NCBI GenBank assembly: GCA_020346205.1
Contig: CP070776.1
Span: 1,130,423-1,138,529 of the forward strand
DNA length: 8,107 bases
Direction of reading: 5' to 3'
Source of the DNA: Deltaproteobacteria bacterium
GTDB lineage: Bacteria > Desulfobacterota > Desulfobulbia > Desulfobulbales > BM004
Position 1 is the stretch's first letter, and every line of letters starts with the position of its first letter. Of this stretch, positions 1 through 5,438 are shown in pieces. The translations under genes and the position numbers were made by a program. The notes below the pieces were generated by a model. It searched no databases. It was not told the origin of the DNA and was given only the letters and a program-made list of their open reading frames with translations.

Positions 1-851
1 TCCACCAGGCTCCTGAATGTTACTCCCGGCAGCTTGCTGACTGATTGCCTCATGGCTGCCTTGTTCTTTCTCTGTGAGGCAACTATGTAATCCAGCTGTG
101 CCAGCTGTGCTATACCGATTGCGCCCTGGAGTTCCATCATGCGATAATTAAAACCTATAAAGCTCCTGCCTTCTCCACCCCTGCCTCCGGGATTGGGCAC
201 ATGGTCATGACCGTGATCCTGATATTCTGACATGTTGCGCCAGATCTTTTCATCATCGGTTATGACCATACCTCCCTCGCCGGTGGTCATTGTTTTGACT
301 GCATCAAACGAAAAGGTGCCGCATTTGCCGAACGTACCCAGATGCTTGCCCCGCCAGGTTCCCCCGGCAGCCTGGGCCGTATCCTCGATCACCGGGATAT
401 TGTGCTTATCAGCAATGGCCATGATTTCGTCTATCCTGGCTCCTGAGCCAAGCATATGCACAGGGATTATGGCTTTTGTCTTTTCGGTTATCTTTTTCTC
501 CAGGTCTGCAGGATCCATGTTGAGTGTGGTATCAACTTCTGTAAAAACAGGTGTGGCTCCTATATCGAAAATAGCCTCCCAGGTCGCCACAAAGGTGAAC
601 CCCTGGGTGATTACTTCATCGCCCGGCCCGACACCGAGAACTGCCAGTGCAACTTTCAGGGCTACGGTCCCCGAAGTCACGGCCTGGGCATACCCAGATC
701 CGGTATACTTGGCAAAATTCTCCTCAAAGGTGCGTACCTTGTATATACCGTTGCGCTGTTCGCCGAACTCATAGCGAAACAACACACCGGTTTCCAGTAC
801 ATCCATGATCTCCTGCTTTTCTTTGTCACCAAATACTTCAAAGCCCGGCAT
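1..851 (-). CDS. DegT/DnrJ/EryC1/StrS-family PLP aminotransferase, KdnA-like (3' end beyond window)
   Basis: Translating leftward from ATG at 849-851 gives 283 open codons to the window edge; the family is usually about 380-400 residues, so the C-terminus is missing. Visible hallmarks are SGT at 60-62 (PLP phosphate contact), the Asp of VIEDTAQ at 157 (PLP ring nitrogen), and the Schiff-base Lys186 in SFDAVKTMTTGEGG. An AAGGAG ribosome site lies 8 bases before the start. The family transaminates sugar substrates. The N-terminus (PGFEVFG, VLETGVLFRYEFGEQRNG) and the DHGHDH segment near 212-217 remind me of KdnA, which makes 8-amino-3,8-dideoxy-octulosonate, a Kdo replacement in lipopolysaccharide; that subfamily call is from memory. 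The KdnB dehydrogenase partner is not in the window and would be expected just beyond the left edge. It follows panD by 66 bp with no terminator seen, so it may be co-transcribed with the pantothenate genes. Confidence 0.9.
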   Translation of the reverse strand, partial: MPGFEVFGDKEKQEIMDVLETGVLFRYEFGEQRNGIYKVRTFEENFAKYTGSGYAQAVTSGTVALKVALAVLGVGPGDEVITQGFTFVATWEAIFDIGATPVFTEVDTTLNMDPADLEKKITEKTKAIIPVHMLGSGARIDEIMAIADKHNIPVIEDTAQAAGGTWRGKHLGTFGKCGTFSFDAVKTMTTGEGGMVITDDEKIWRNMSEYQDHGHDHVPNPGGRGGEGRSFIGFNYRMMELQGAIGIAQLAQLDYIVASQRKNKAAMRQSVSKLPGVTFRSLV

Positions 852-917
852 TTTATATTCTCCTTGCTGAGTTACTTGTTTTTCCCATGATAGACAATAT
901 TAACAGGTTTATTCTAC

Positions 918-1280
918 TTACTTGCGCAGCCACTTTTTTATCTTGTTGGATTTGTTCAAGAGTACGATCTTCGGGCTGTACGTACTTAATTCCTCTTCTG
1001 AAAAGAATGCATAGCTGACAATGATAATCTGGTCTCCGATCAGACCCTTGCGGGCTGCAGCTCCGTTTAAACCGATCACCCCTGAACCTGGTTGCCCTTC
1101 AATGGCATAGGTGTCAAACCTTTCTCCGTTATTTATGTTATATACCATGACCCGTTCATAGGGGTGCAGGTCCACTGCGTCTAAAAGGTCCTTATCTATT
1201 GTCAGGCTGCCTTCATAGTTCAGGTCTGCTTCTGTTATGGTCGCCCGGTGTAGCTTAGATTTTAACATGTGCCGTTGCAT
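918..1280 (-). CDS. panD: Aspartate 1-decarboxylase (pyruvoyl-dependent), proenzyme
   Basis: A 120-residue protein of normal PanD length. It converts L-aspartate to beta-alanine for pantothenate and CoA synthesis in the cytoplasm. The proenzyme cleaves itself between Gly24 and Ser25 (YEGS), and Ser25 becomes the pyruvoyl group. Other active-site positions keep the E. coli numbering: Lys9, His11, Tyr22, Arg54, Thr57, Tyr58 and Asn72 (LNGAAA). The start at 1280 gives MQRHMLKSKLHR, which matches the usual PanD N-terminus (MIRTMLQGKLHR in E. coli), so I prefer it to the second Met; the upstream ribosome site is weak. It begins 15 bp after the panC stop and the two are surely co-transcribed, with its product used directly by PanC. 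The C-terminus is Lys-rich (NKSNKIKKWLRK) and otherwise unremarkable. Confidence 0.97.
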   Translation of the reverse strand: MQRHMLKSKLHRATITEADLNYEGSLTIDKDLLDAVDLHPYERVMVYNINNGERFDTYAIEGQPGSGVIGLNGAAARKGLIGDQIIIVSYAFFSEEELSTYSPKIVLLNKSNKIKKWLRK

Positions 1281-1295
1281 CGTAGTTCACCACTG

Positions 1296-2159
1296 TCAGT
1301 TGCTGGTTTCAGGGTCTGTTCCCATAAAACAATTATCTATTAACCTGGTTCCGCCAACTTTGACGGCCAGGGCAAGAACGCTCTGTGAATCAATTTCTTC
1401 CTTATCAGATAGGGTATTTTTATCAACTACAGAGATATAGTCAATACTAACCCCGCTATTGGCTAAAATAATATCACTGACCTCAGACTTTAATTGTCCC
1501 GCATCCTTAACTCCGTCAGCAAATCTGGTTTTAGCATGCTGGATTGCATTATAGAGGCAAAGGGCCTTACTCCGTTCCTCGCCCGAAAGGTATGTATTGC
1601 GAGAACTCATAGCCAACCCGTCATCTTCCCGTACTATGGGATGCCAGACAATATCAATATCCCAGTTCAGGTCCCTTACCATCTTGCTGATGACACTTAG
1701 CTGCTGAAAATCCTTCTGGCCAAAAATCGCGTAATGAGGCTTGATGATATTGAACAGTTTCGCAACCACGGTGGTCACGCCCTCAAAATGCCCCGGCCTC
1801 TGTCTGCCGCACAGCGTATCTGTTATGCCATCAACCCTGACCCGGGCATTAAAATCAGGTGAATACATGTCCCGGTCAGACGGTACGAAAAGAATATCAA
1901 CTTTTTCGTTTTCGGCCATACGTGAATCCCTCTCCAAATCACGGGGATATATGCTGAGATCTTCACTTGGCCCGAACTGGAGGGAATTGACAAAAAGGCT
2001 GACAACAGTATGGTCAGCCAGGCGGCGGGCCTGCCGCATAAGACTCAAGTGGCCTTCATGGAAATAGCCCATGGTCGGGACCAGGGCTATGGATTTGCCG
2101 GCGGTAATAACTTCCCTGGACCAGTGGGTCATATCAGCCAATGGACGGATAATCTGCAT
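1296..2159 (-). CDS. panC: Pantoate--beta-alanine ligase (pantothenate synthetase)
   Basis: A 287-residue protein of the usual PanC length. It joins (R)-pantoate to beta-alanine using ATP through a pantoyl-adenylate, the last step of pantothenate synthesis. The N-terminal Rossmann domain carries the HxGH nucleotide-binding motif (His34-Glu-Gly-His37 in VPTMGYFHEGHLSL). The pantoate/beta-alanine site is marked by FVNSLQFGPSED (57-67) and LCGRQRPGHFEGVTTVV (116-132), followed by FGQKDFQQL (146-154) and the KMSKS-like MSSRN (184-188). FVNS replaces the more common FVNP, a small oddity. The start is 14 bp past the stop of the TPR gene. The nearest good Shine-Dalgarno (AAGGAG) sits inside the end of that gene, 17 bases away, so translation may depend on coupling. 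It is directly followed by panD. Confidence 0.97.
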   Translation of the reverse strand: MQIIRPLADMTHWSREVITAGKSIALVPTMGYFHEGHLSLMRQARRLADHTVVSLFVNSLQFGPSEDLSIYPRDLERDSRMAENEKVDILFVPSDRDMYSPDFNARVRVDGITDTLCGRQRPGHFEGVTTVVAKLFNIIKPHYAIFGQKDFQQLSVISKMVRDLNWDIDIVWHPIVREDDGLAMSSRNTYLSGEERSKALCLYNAIQHAKTRFADGVKDAGQLKSEVSDIILANSGVSIDYISVVDKNTLSDKEEIDSQSVLALAVKVGGTRLIDNCFMGTDPETSN

Positions 2160-2173
2160 ATGGAAGAGAGCAG

Positions 2174-2905
2174 CTACTCCTTATTTTCTTCAAGTTGGGT
2201 AGAGATAACAGGATTATCACTATCTATAGAGGCGAGCTTTGCCTCTACCTGTGACTTTAGAGCTGGATCAGCTGTTTCATCCAGGCTGCTTAAAAGCTCC
2301 TCATAAACCTTGCGGGCCTGCACCGGATCTTCCTTAGCCATATACATCCTGCCGAGACCTAAAAAGGCCTGATTGCTAAAGCCTAAGGACTTTTTCAAAA
2401 GGTTATACTGAACAATAGCCTGATCATATTGACCTGCCTGTTCATAACTTTGTCCCAGGTTCAGCCTGGCCAGTGGTTCCAGGGAATTGCCTGCAGGAAG
2501 TGTATCTAGTATTTCCTTATATTTTACTGCTGCTGCCTCAAACCTTCCTTCCCCGTAATCCAGATGCGCCAGTTCAAGCTTGGACCAGCGGGCTGCATCG
2601 GTCCTGCCATAATCCTTGATAACATTTTCAAGTACAACTACCCGCTCCTCAGGAGCTTCTATCTGCAGTCCTGAAGCCAGGAGTGAAGTTCCTTTTTTCT
2701 CCTGCATTTCGGTGTAATAATCGTAAAAAATCCAGCCCAGCACCAGAACAACCACGCTTATCAGGCCTATCTGCAGGTTCCTGGAATTTTTTCTAACAAA
2801 GGCTATCAATGCAGGGGGAAGGTTTAATTCCTCCATAAGTCCCCTGCGTTTATCAAGCTGTTGTGACTGGATATTCTTCTTGCTGAATAAACTCTGTGTG
2901 CTCAT
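2174..2905 (-). CDS. Membrane-anchored tetratricopeptide-repeat protein (YfgM-like)
   Basis: A 243-residue protein. The first 44 residues are polar and probably cytoplasmic. One hydrophobic helix follows at about 45-62 (IGLISVVVLVLGWIFYDYY), then a helical C-terminal part probably outside the inner membrane. TPR-like helix pairs are visible: ARWSKLELAHLDYGEGRFEAAAVKYKEIL (105-133), ARLNLGQSYEQAGQYDQAIVQYNLL (146-170) and AFLGLGRMYMAKEDPVQARKVYEELL (180-205). This layout matches the YfgM family; in E. coli YfgM binds the SecYEG translocon and periplasmic chaperones. A role in secretion or envelope biogenesis is therefore plausible but inferred. The start is supported by AGGGA six bases upstream. 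It heads the leftward run and lies 14 bp before panC, with no obvious functional link to pantothenate. The exact subfamily is uncertain. Confidence 0.85.
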   Translation of the reverse strand: MSTQSLFSKKNIQSQQLDKRRGLMEELNLPPALIAFVRKNSRNLQIGLISVVVLVLGWIFYDYYTEMQEKKGTSLLASGLQIEAPEERVVVLENVIKDYGRTDAARWSKLELAHLDYGEGRFEAAAVKYKEILDTLPAGNSLEPLARLNLGQSYEQAGQYDQAIVQYNLLKKSLGFSNQAFLGLGRMYMAKEDPVQARKVYEELLSSLDETADPALKSQVEAKLASIDSDNPVISTQLEENKE

Positions 2906-3231
2906 TATGTTTCCCTGTTTAAATCCTAATTGGCACCGTGTTTCTTCTCAAGCCAATTTAATAATTATCGATCTATCCTAATTGTCAATTTATTGTAAAA
3001 ACCTTTATGCCAGACAACAATCTGAAAGTTCTCCTGCCGGGTCAAAGGCGACTACTATAATATTGACTGCTAAAAAAAGCATCCGCCTTTTCACAAGATT
3101 CTTCTTAAATGAGAAAAAATCATTTTATGACACATTATTTAAAGGTTACAATAAGTTTTTATATTTTTGCCAACATAAATAAATTCAATTAAAGCAAGTC
3201 TGAAAAAAATAACCGCAGGTACTTCACGCCA
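2906..3231. other. AT-rich divergent intergenic region
   Basis: This 326-bp gap separates the leftward TPR-panC-panD run from rightward xseA and should hold both promoters. I see no convincing gene in it. A good -35 for the leftward genes (TTGACA, minus strand) lies at 2983-2988. On the plus strand there is a TATAAT at 3056-3061, but no matching -35, and TACAAT at 3147-3152 with a poor TTTATG 17 bases upstream. A 7-bp inverted repeat, AAAGGCG at 3044-3050 and CGCCTTT at 3084-3090, brackets the TATAAT and could be an operator or chance. Confidence 0.6.
2960..2988 (-). promoter_or_regulatory. Candidate promoter of the TPR-panC-panD run
   Basis: On the minus strand a perfect -35 hexamer TTGACA occupies 2983-2988. 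The -10 is less clear: TAATTA at 2962-2967 (spacer 15) or ATTATT at 2960-2965 (spacer 17). Transcription would begin roughly 50 bases upstream of the start codon at 2905. The call rests on consensus matching only. Confidence 0.35.
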
Positions 3232-4623
3232 ATGCTCAATTTACCAACCCCGAGAATCCTGACAGTCACAGAATTGACCAGGTCCATACGCGGCATCCTG
3301 GAGACCGAATTTCCCTTTGTTACAGTCAGTGGAGAGATTTCCAACCTGCGGCAGCCCTACTCTGGGCACATCTACTTTACCCTCAAGGATGAAGATTCAC
3401 AGTTGAGAGCCGTACTCTTTAAACCGCAGCAAAAATATCTCAGGGAACTGCCGGTTGACAACCAGCAGGTAATTTGCCGGGGGCGCATCTCGGTCTATGA
3501 ACCCAGGGGCGAATACCAGTTGATTATTGATTATGTCGAGCGACTGGGTACCGGTGAACTGCAGATTGCCTTTGAAAACCTCAAACTGAAACTTGCCGAG
3601 GAGGGCCTTTTTGATCAGGAGCACAAAAAGGAAATACCAGAGTTTCCATCACGGGTGGCTCTAGTAACCTCTCCTGAGGGTGCTGCTTTATATGATTTCC
3701 TTAAAGTCTCACTGAATCGATTTCCATCTCAGGCCATTGAAATCTTTCCTGTCAGGGTCCAGGGGAAAGAGGCTGCACCTGAGATATGTGAAGCAATTAC
3801 AACGCTCAACCAGCGCAAGCGTTCCGATGTGATAGTCTTGTGCCGTGGAGGAGGCTCCATAGAGGACCTCTGGCCATTTAACGAAGAGAGCGTTGCAAGG
3901 GCTATCTATGAGTCCAGCATCCCGGTGGTTTCCGCCATTGGGCACGAAATTGACTTTACCATTGCCGACTTTGTCGCTGATCAGCGAGCCCCAACTCCGT
4001 CTGCTGCTGCTGAGGAAGTTGTCCCCAATAGGCAGATACTTGCAGAACATGTACAACGGCTCAGGCATATACTGGCCAAAACCGTTCTGCAGCAAATTGG
4101 GGAAAAGCGTCACCAGGTGGCTTATCAGCAGAGCCTGGTGGGAGATCCACGTTCGCTTATCAGCCACAACTTCATGTACCTGGACAATGTGTACTCTTCC
4201 CTCGTGCATGGCTATAAGAGTTTCCTCTACAGGTACAACATGAAACTTGAATCACTTACTGGTAGATTACATAATCTCAGTCCTGCCCAACAACTTGTCT
4301 ACAAAAAACAGTGGTCCAGAGAACTTACCAGGCGTCTCCAGTCCCTGATGGTGCAGCATCTGGAGAAAAAAAGAAACAGACTGACAGCTGCAACAACTCT
4401 TCTTGATGCTGTAAGCCCCCTGGGAATCCTGGGCCGCGGTTTTGCGGTGGTCAGATCAGGCCCGAGTGAAAAACCACCGGGAGAATTAATACGTACCACC
4501 AAACAGGTTAAACTCGGCAAAGACCTGGAAGTCATTCTGCAGGAAGGAAAACTCGGTTGTGAGGTAACTGAGATTAAAGAAGATGGTCGGGACGAGAGGA
4601 TTATCAGTCAACAAAACGACTGA
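3232..4623 (+). CDS. xseA: Exodeoxyribonuclease VII large subunit
   Basis: A 463-residue protein (E. coli XseA is 456). Exonuclease VII degrades single-stranded DNA from both ends to short oligonucleotides in repair and recombination. The N-terminal OB-fold (about 8-105) contains VSGEISNLRQPYSGHIYFTL. The catalytic domain keeps the four E. coli active-site residues at identical numbers: Asp155 (GAALYD), Arg205 (CRGGGSIEDLWPF), His238 and Asp241 (IGHEIDFTIADFVAD). A coiled-coil-prone region (about 265-390) and the C-terminal segment (AVSPLGILGRGFAVV, 394-408) follow. The ribosome site is weak (AGG 12 bases upstream). Conserved similarity fades near VTEI (446-449). The last 13 residues are unusual because codons 451-457 are an exact copy of the neighbouring tRNA-Pro 3' end. 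The small-subunit gene xseB, often adjacent in other bacteria, is not here. Confidence 0.97.
   Translation: MLNLPTPRILTVTELTRSIRGILETEFPFVTVSGEISNLRQPYSGHIYFTLKDEDSQLRAVLFKPQQKYLRELPVDNQQVICRGRISVYEPRGEYQLIIDYVERLGTGELQIAFENLKLKLAEEGLFDQEHKKEIPEFPSRVALVTSPEGAALYDFLKVSLNRFPSQAIEIFPVRVQGKEAAPEICEAITTLNQRKRSDVIVLCRGGGSIEDLWPFNEESVARAIYESSIPVVSAIGHEIDFTIADFVADQRAPTPSAAAEEVVPNRQILAEHVQRLRHILAKTVLQQIGEKRHQVAYQQSLVGDPRSLISHNFMYLDNVYSSLVHGYKSFLYRYNMKLESLTGRLHNLSPAQQLVYKKQWSRELTRRLQSLMVQHLEKKRNRLTAATTLLDAVSPLGILGRGFAVVRSGPSEKPPGELIRTTKQVKLGKDLEVILQEGKLGCEVTEIKEDGRDERIISQQND
4582..4602. repeat. Copy of the tRNA-Pro 3' end inside xseA (att-like direct repeat, left copy)
   Basis: These 21 bp are identical, in the same orientation, to 4749-4769, the 3' end of tRNA-Pro with two flanking bases. 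The bases on both sides differ (a versus c on the left, a versus t on the right), so the identity is exactly 21 bp. Here the sequence forms codons 451-457 of xseA (DGRDERI). The spacing between copies is 167 bp. Exact repetition of a tRNA 3' end close to the tRNA is the usual mark of site-specific integration. Confidence 0.85.
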
Positions 4624-4672
4624 TGATTGACATGAACCTCCTGGGTTTGCACCCTCGCCTGTCAATCCTCTC
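4594..4672. repeat. Nested inverted repeats forming a possible three-way junction
   Basis: Across the xseA stop codon a 9-bp outer arm, GAGAGGATT (4594-4602) with AATCCTCTC (4664-4672), encloses two hairpins. The first is ATCAGTC (4603-4609) with GACTGAT (4618-4624) and an 8-base loop. The second is GACA (4629-4632) with TGTC (4660-4663), containing GGGT/ACCC (4643-4646, 4651-4654). An alternative 8-bp pairing, GATTGACA (4625-4632) with TGTCAATC (4660-4667), competes with the outer arm. No T-run follows, so it is not a normal intrinsic terminator. It could be a recombination-site structure, a factor-dependent 3' end or a remnant. Confidence 0.6.
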
Positions 4673-4748
4673 CGCCCCTTCTTCGATTTAACCTCATACA
4701 AGGAAATAAGAAAGGGACCTGCTTTATCCAGCTAGTCTCTTGTTTATC

Positions 4749-4769
4749 GATGGTCGGGACGAGAGGATT
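4749..4769. repeat. tRNA-Pro 3' end, right copy of the 21-bp direct repeat
   Basis: This copy covers the 3' side of the T-loop, the 3' strands of the T-stem and acceptor stem, the discriminator base and CCA of tRNA-Pro, plus two bases beyond the gene. It matches 4582-4602 without mismatch. The covered part is the classic crossover region used by many tyrosine recombinases at tRNA genes. The following 9 bases here (4770-4778, TGAACCTCC) recur at 4633-4641, 30 bp beyond the end of the left copy. Confidence 0.85.
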
Positions 4770-4827
4770 TGAACCTCCGACTTCATGCTCCCGAAGCATG
4801 CGCGCTACCAGACTGCGCCACGTCCCG
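4751..4827 (-). tRNA. tRNA-Pro (anticodon CGG)
   Basis: The minus strand folds into a complete 77-nt cloverleaf. The acceptor stem is CGGGACG with CGTCCCG, the D-stem GCGC with GCGC, the anticodon stem CATGC with GCATG around the loop TTCGGGA, and the T-stem GGAGG with CCTCT around TTCAAAT. The loop gives anticodon CGG, reading CCG proline codons. C1-G72 and A73 are the expected bacterial proline identity elements, and CCA is encoded. It lies downstream of the HU gene and its terminator; TATAGA at 4847-4852 could be its -10, though no good -35 is seen. It converges on xseA, and its 3' end is duplicated inside that gene. Confidence 0.97.
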
Positions 4828-4850
4828 ACCTGAAAAAGGAATATTCTCTA

Positions 4851-4907
4851 TAAAAAAAATAAAAAAAACGGCAGGTGCTGTTTCCGCATTGCGGAATAAC
4901 ACCTGCC
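4851..4907 (-). terminator. Rho-independent terminator of the HU gene
   Basis: On the minus strand a long hairpin at 4868-4907 has a 9-bp GC-rich base (CGGCAGGTG with CACCTGCCG), a small internal loop and a 6-bp upper stem (TTCCGC with GCGGAA) closed by three bases. It is followed at once by two T-runs of 7 and 8, split by a single A. It lies 29 bp past the HU stop codon, so it should end HU transcription before tRNA-Pro. Confidence 0.95.
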
Positions 4908-4936
4908 GGGATTGTACGAAATTTTAGTTCAGCAGA

Positions 4937-5209
4937 TTACTTTACAGCATCAGCAAGCTTGCTGCCGGCTTTGAACTTGGCAACTTTCTTGGCAGCGATT
5001 TTGATCATCTTGCCGGTCTGAGGATTACGGCCTTGCCTAGCAGCTCTCTTAGCAACAGAAAAAGTACCGAAACCAACCAGTGTCACTTTGTCACCTTTTT
5101 TCAGTGCCTTGGTGACCGCGTCCAACATACCATTCAAACCTTTCTCTGCTGCAGCTTTGCTGATTCCTGCGGCTTTAGCCATGCTTTCTACTAAATCACT
5201 TTTATTCAT
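4937..5209 (-). CDS. hup: DNA-binding protein HU (histone-like, HU/IHF family)
   Basis: A 90-residue protein, the standard HU length. HU forms dimers that bend and compact DNA without strong sequence preference and help replication, repair and recombination. The N-terminal helices ([32 protein letters not shown]) form the dimer body. VGFGTFSV (45-52) and the DNA-gripping arm with GRNPQTGK (60-67) are intact, including the Pro that intercalates into [15 protein letters not shown] ends the protein in the usual HU form, and the sequence favours HU over IHF. An AGGAGGAG ribosome site precedes the ATG, a strong start consistent with an abundant protein. It is probably monocistronic, with its own terminator before tRNA-Pro. 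It sits between the tRNA and the larE-type gene, all on the minus strand. Confidence 0.97.
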   Translation of the reverse strand: MNKSDLVESMAKAAGISKAAAEKGLNGMLDAVTKALKKGDKVTLVGFGTFSVAKRAARQGRNPQTGKMIKIAAKKVAKFKAGSKLADAVK

Positions 5210-5297
5210 GCCCCTTTCTCCTCCTTCGTTTGATTATTGGATTATTATACAAGTTCCCTTGTTGTTAGTGGCTTACAATACTACAAATTCATATGGC

Positions 5298-5326
5298 GAT
5301 TTAACGAACTATAACTTGATTGTCAA
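5298..5326 (-). promoter_or_regulatory. Candidate HU promoter with upstream A-tracts
   Basis: A perfect -35 (TTGACA, minus strand, 5321-5326) is followed after 17 bases by TAAATC (5298-5303) or after 16 by TTAAAT. Just upstream on the minus strand lie A/T tracts at 5329-5334, 5349-5356, 5362-5366, 5368-5373 and 5377-5384, spaced roughly by helical turns, which suggests an UP element or bent DNA. A second candidate -10, TATAAT at 5244-5249, is nearer the gene but lacks a good -35. Confidence 0.45.
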
Positions 5327-5376
5327 ACAAAAAATTGCCTCTATACCTAAAAAAAATGGACTTTTTCAAAAAAGCT

Positions 5377-5438
5377 AAAAAAAACATTTGTTGATTAAAG
5401 GGTGTTCTCCAAGCAGATTAGACGAATAAAGAACAAAT
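5377..5438 (-). terminator. Possible terminator after the larE-type gene
   Basis: Directly after the stop codon on the minus strand, ATTTGTT (5432-5438) can pair with AACAAAT (5386-5392), followed after one G by eight Ts (5377-5384). The loop of 39 bases and the AT-rich stem make it a poor intrinsic terminator, so the call is weak. The same T-run could also act as an A-tract upstream of the HU promoter. Confidence 0.3.

Noticed and set aside
232..774. 180-codon open frame on the + strand
   Set aside because: Lies antisense to the aminotransferase, which has clear catalytic motifs; the frame is a shadow.
2982..3182. Open frame of 66 codons on the + strand in the intergenic region
   Set aside because: TTG start with no ribosome site, AT-driven composition, no recognisable motif, and it overlaps the candidate leftward promoter.
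3709..4209. 166-codon open frame on the - strand within xseA
   Set aside because: Antisense to the catalytic domain of XseA, which carries all active-site residues; no family resemblance.
4594..4673. Possible second tRNA or pseudo-tRNA on the + strand, suggested by CCTCTCCG near 4667-4674
   Set aside because: The size and outer stem look tRNA-like, but no D-arm, anticodon arm or T-arm can be drawn; kept only as an inverted-repeat structure.
4486..4701. 71-codon frame on the - strand across the xseA end and the repeat
   Set aside because: Antisense to xseA, no ribosome site or recognisable motif; not evidence for a gene of the putative lost element.
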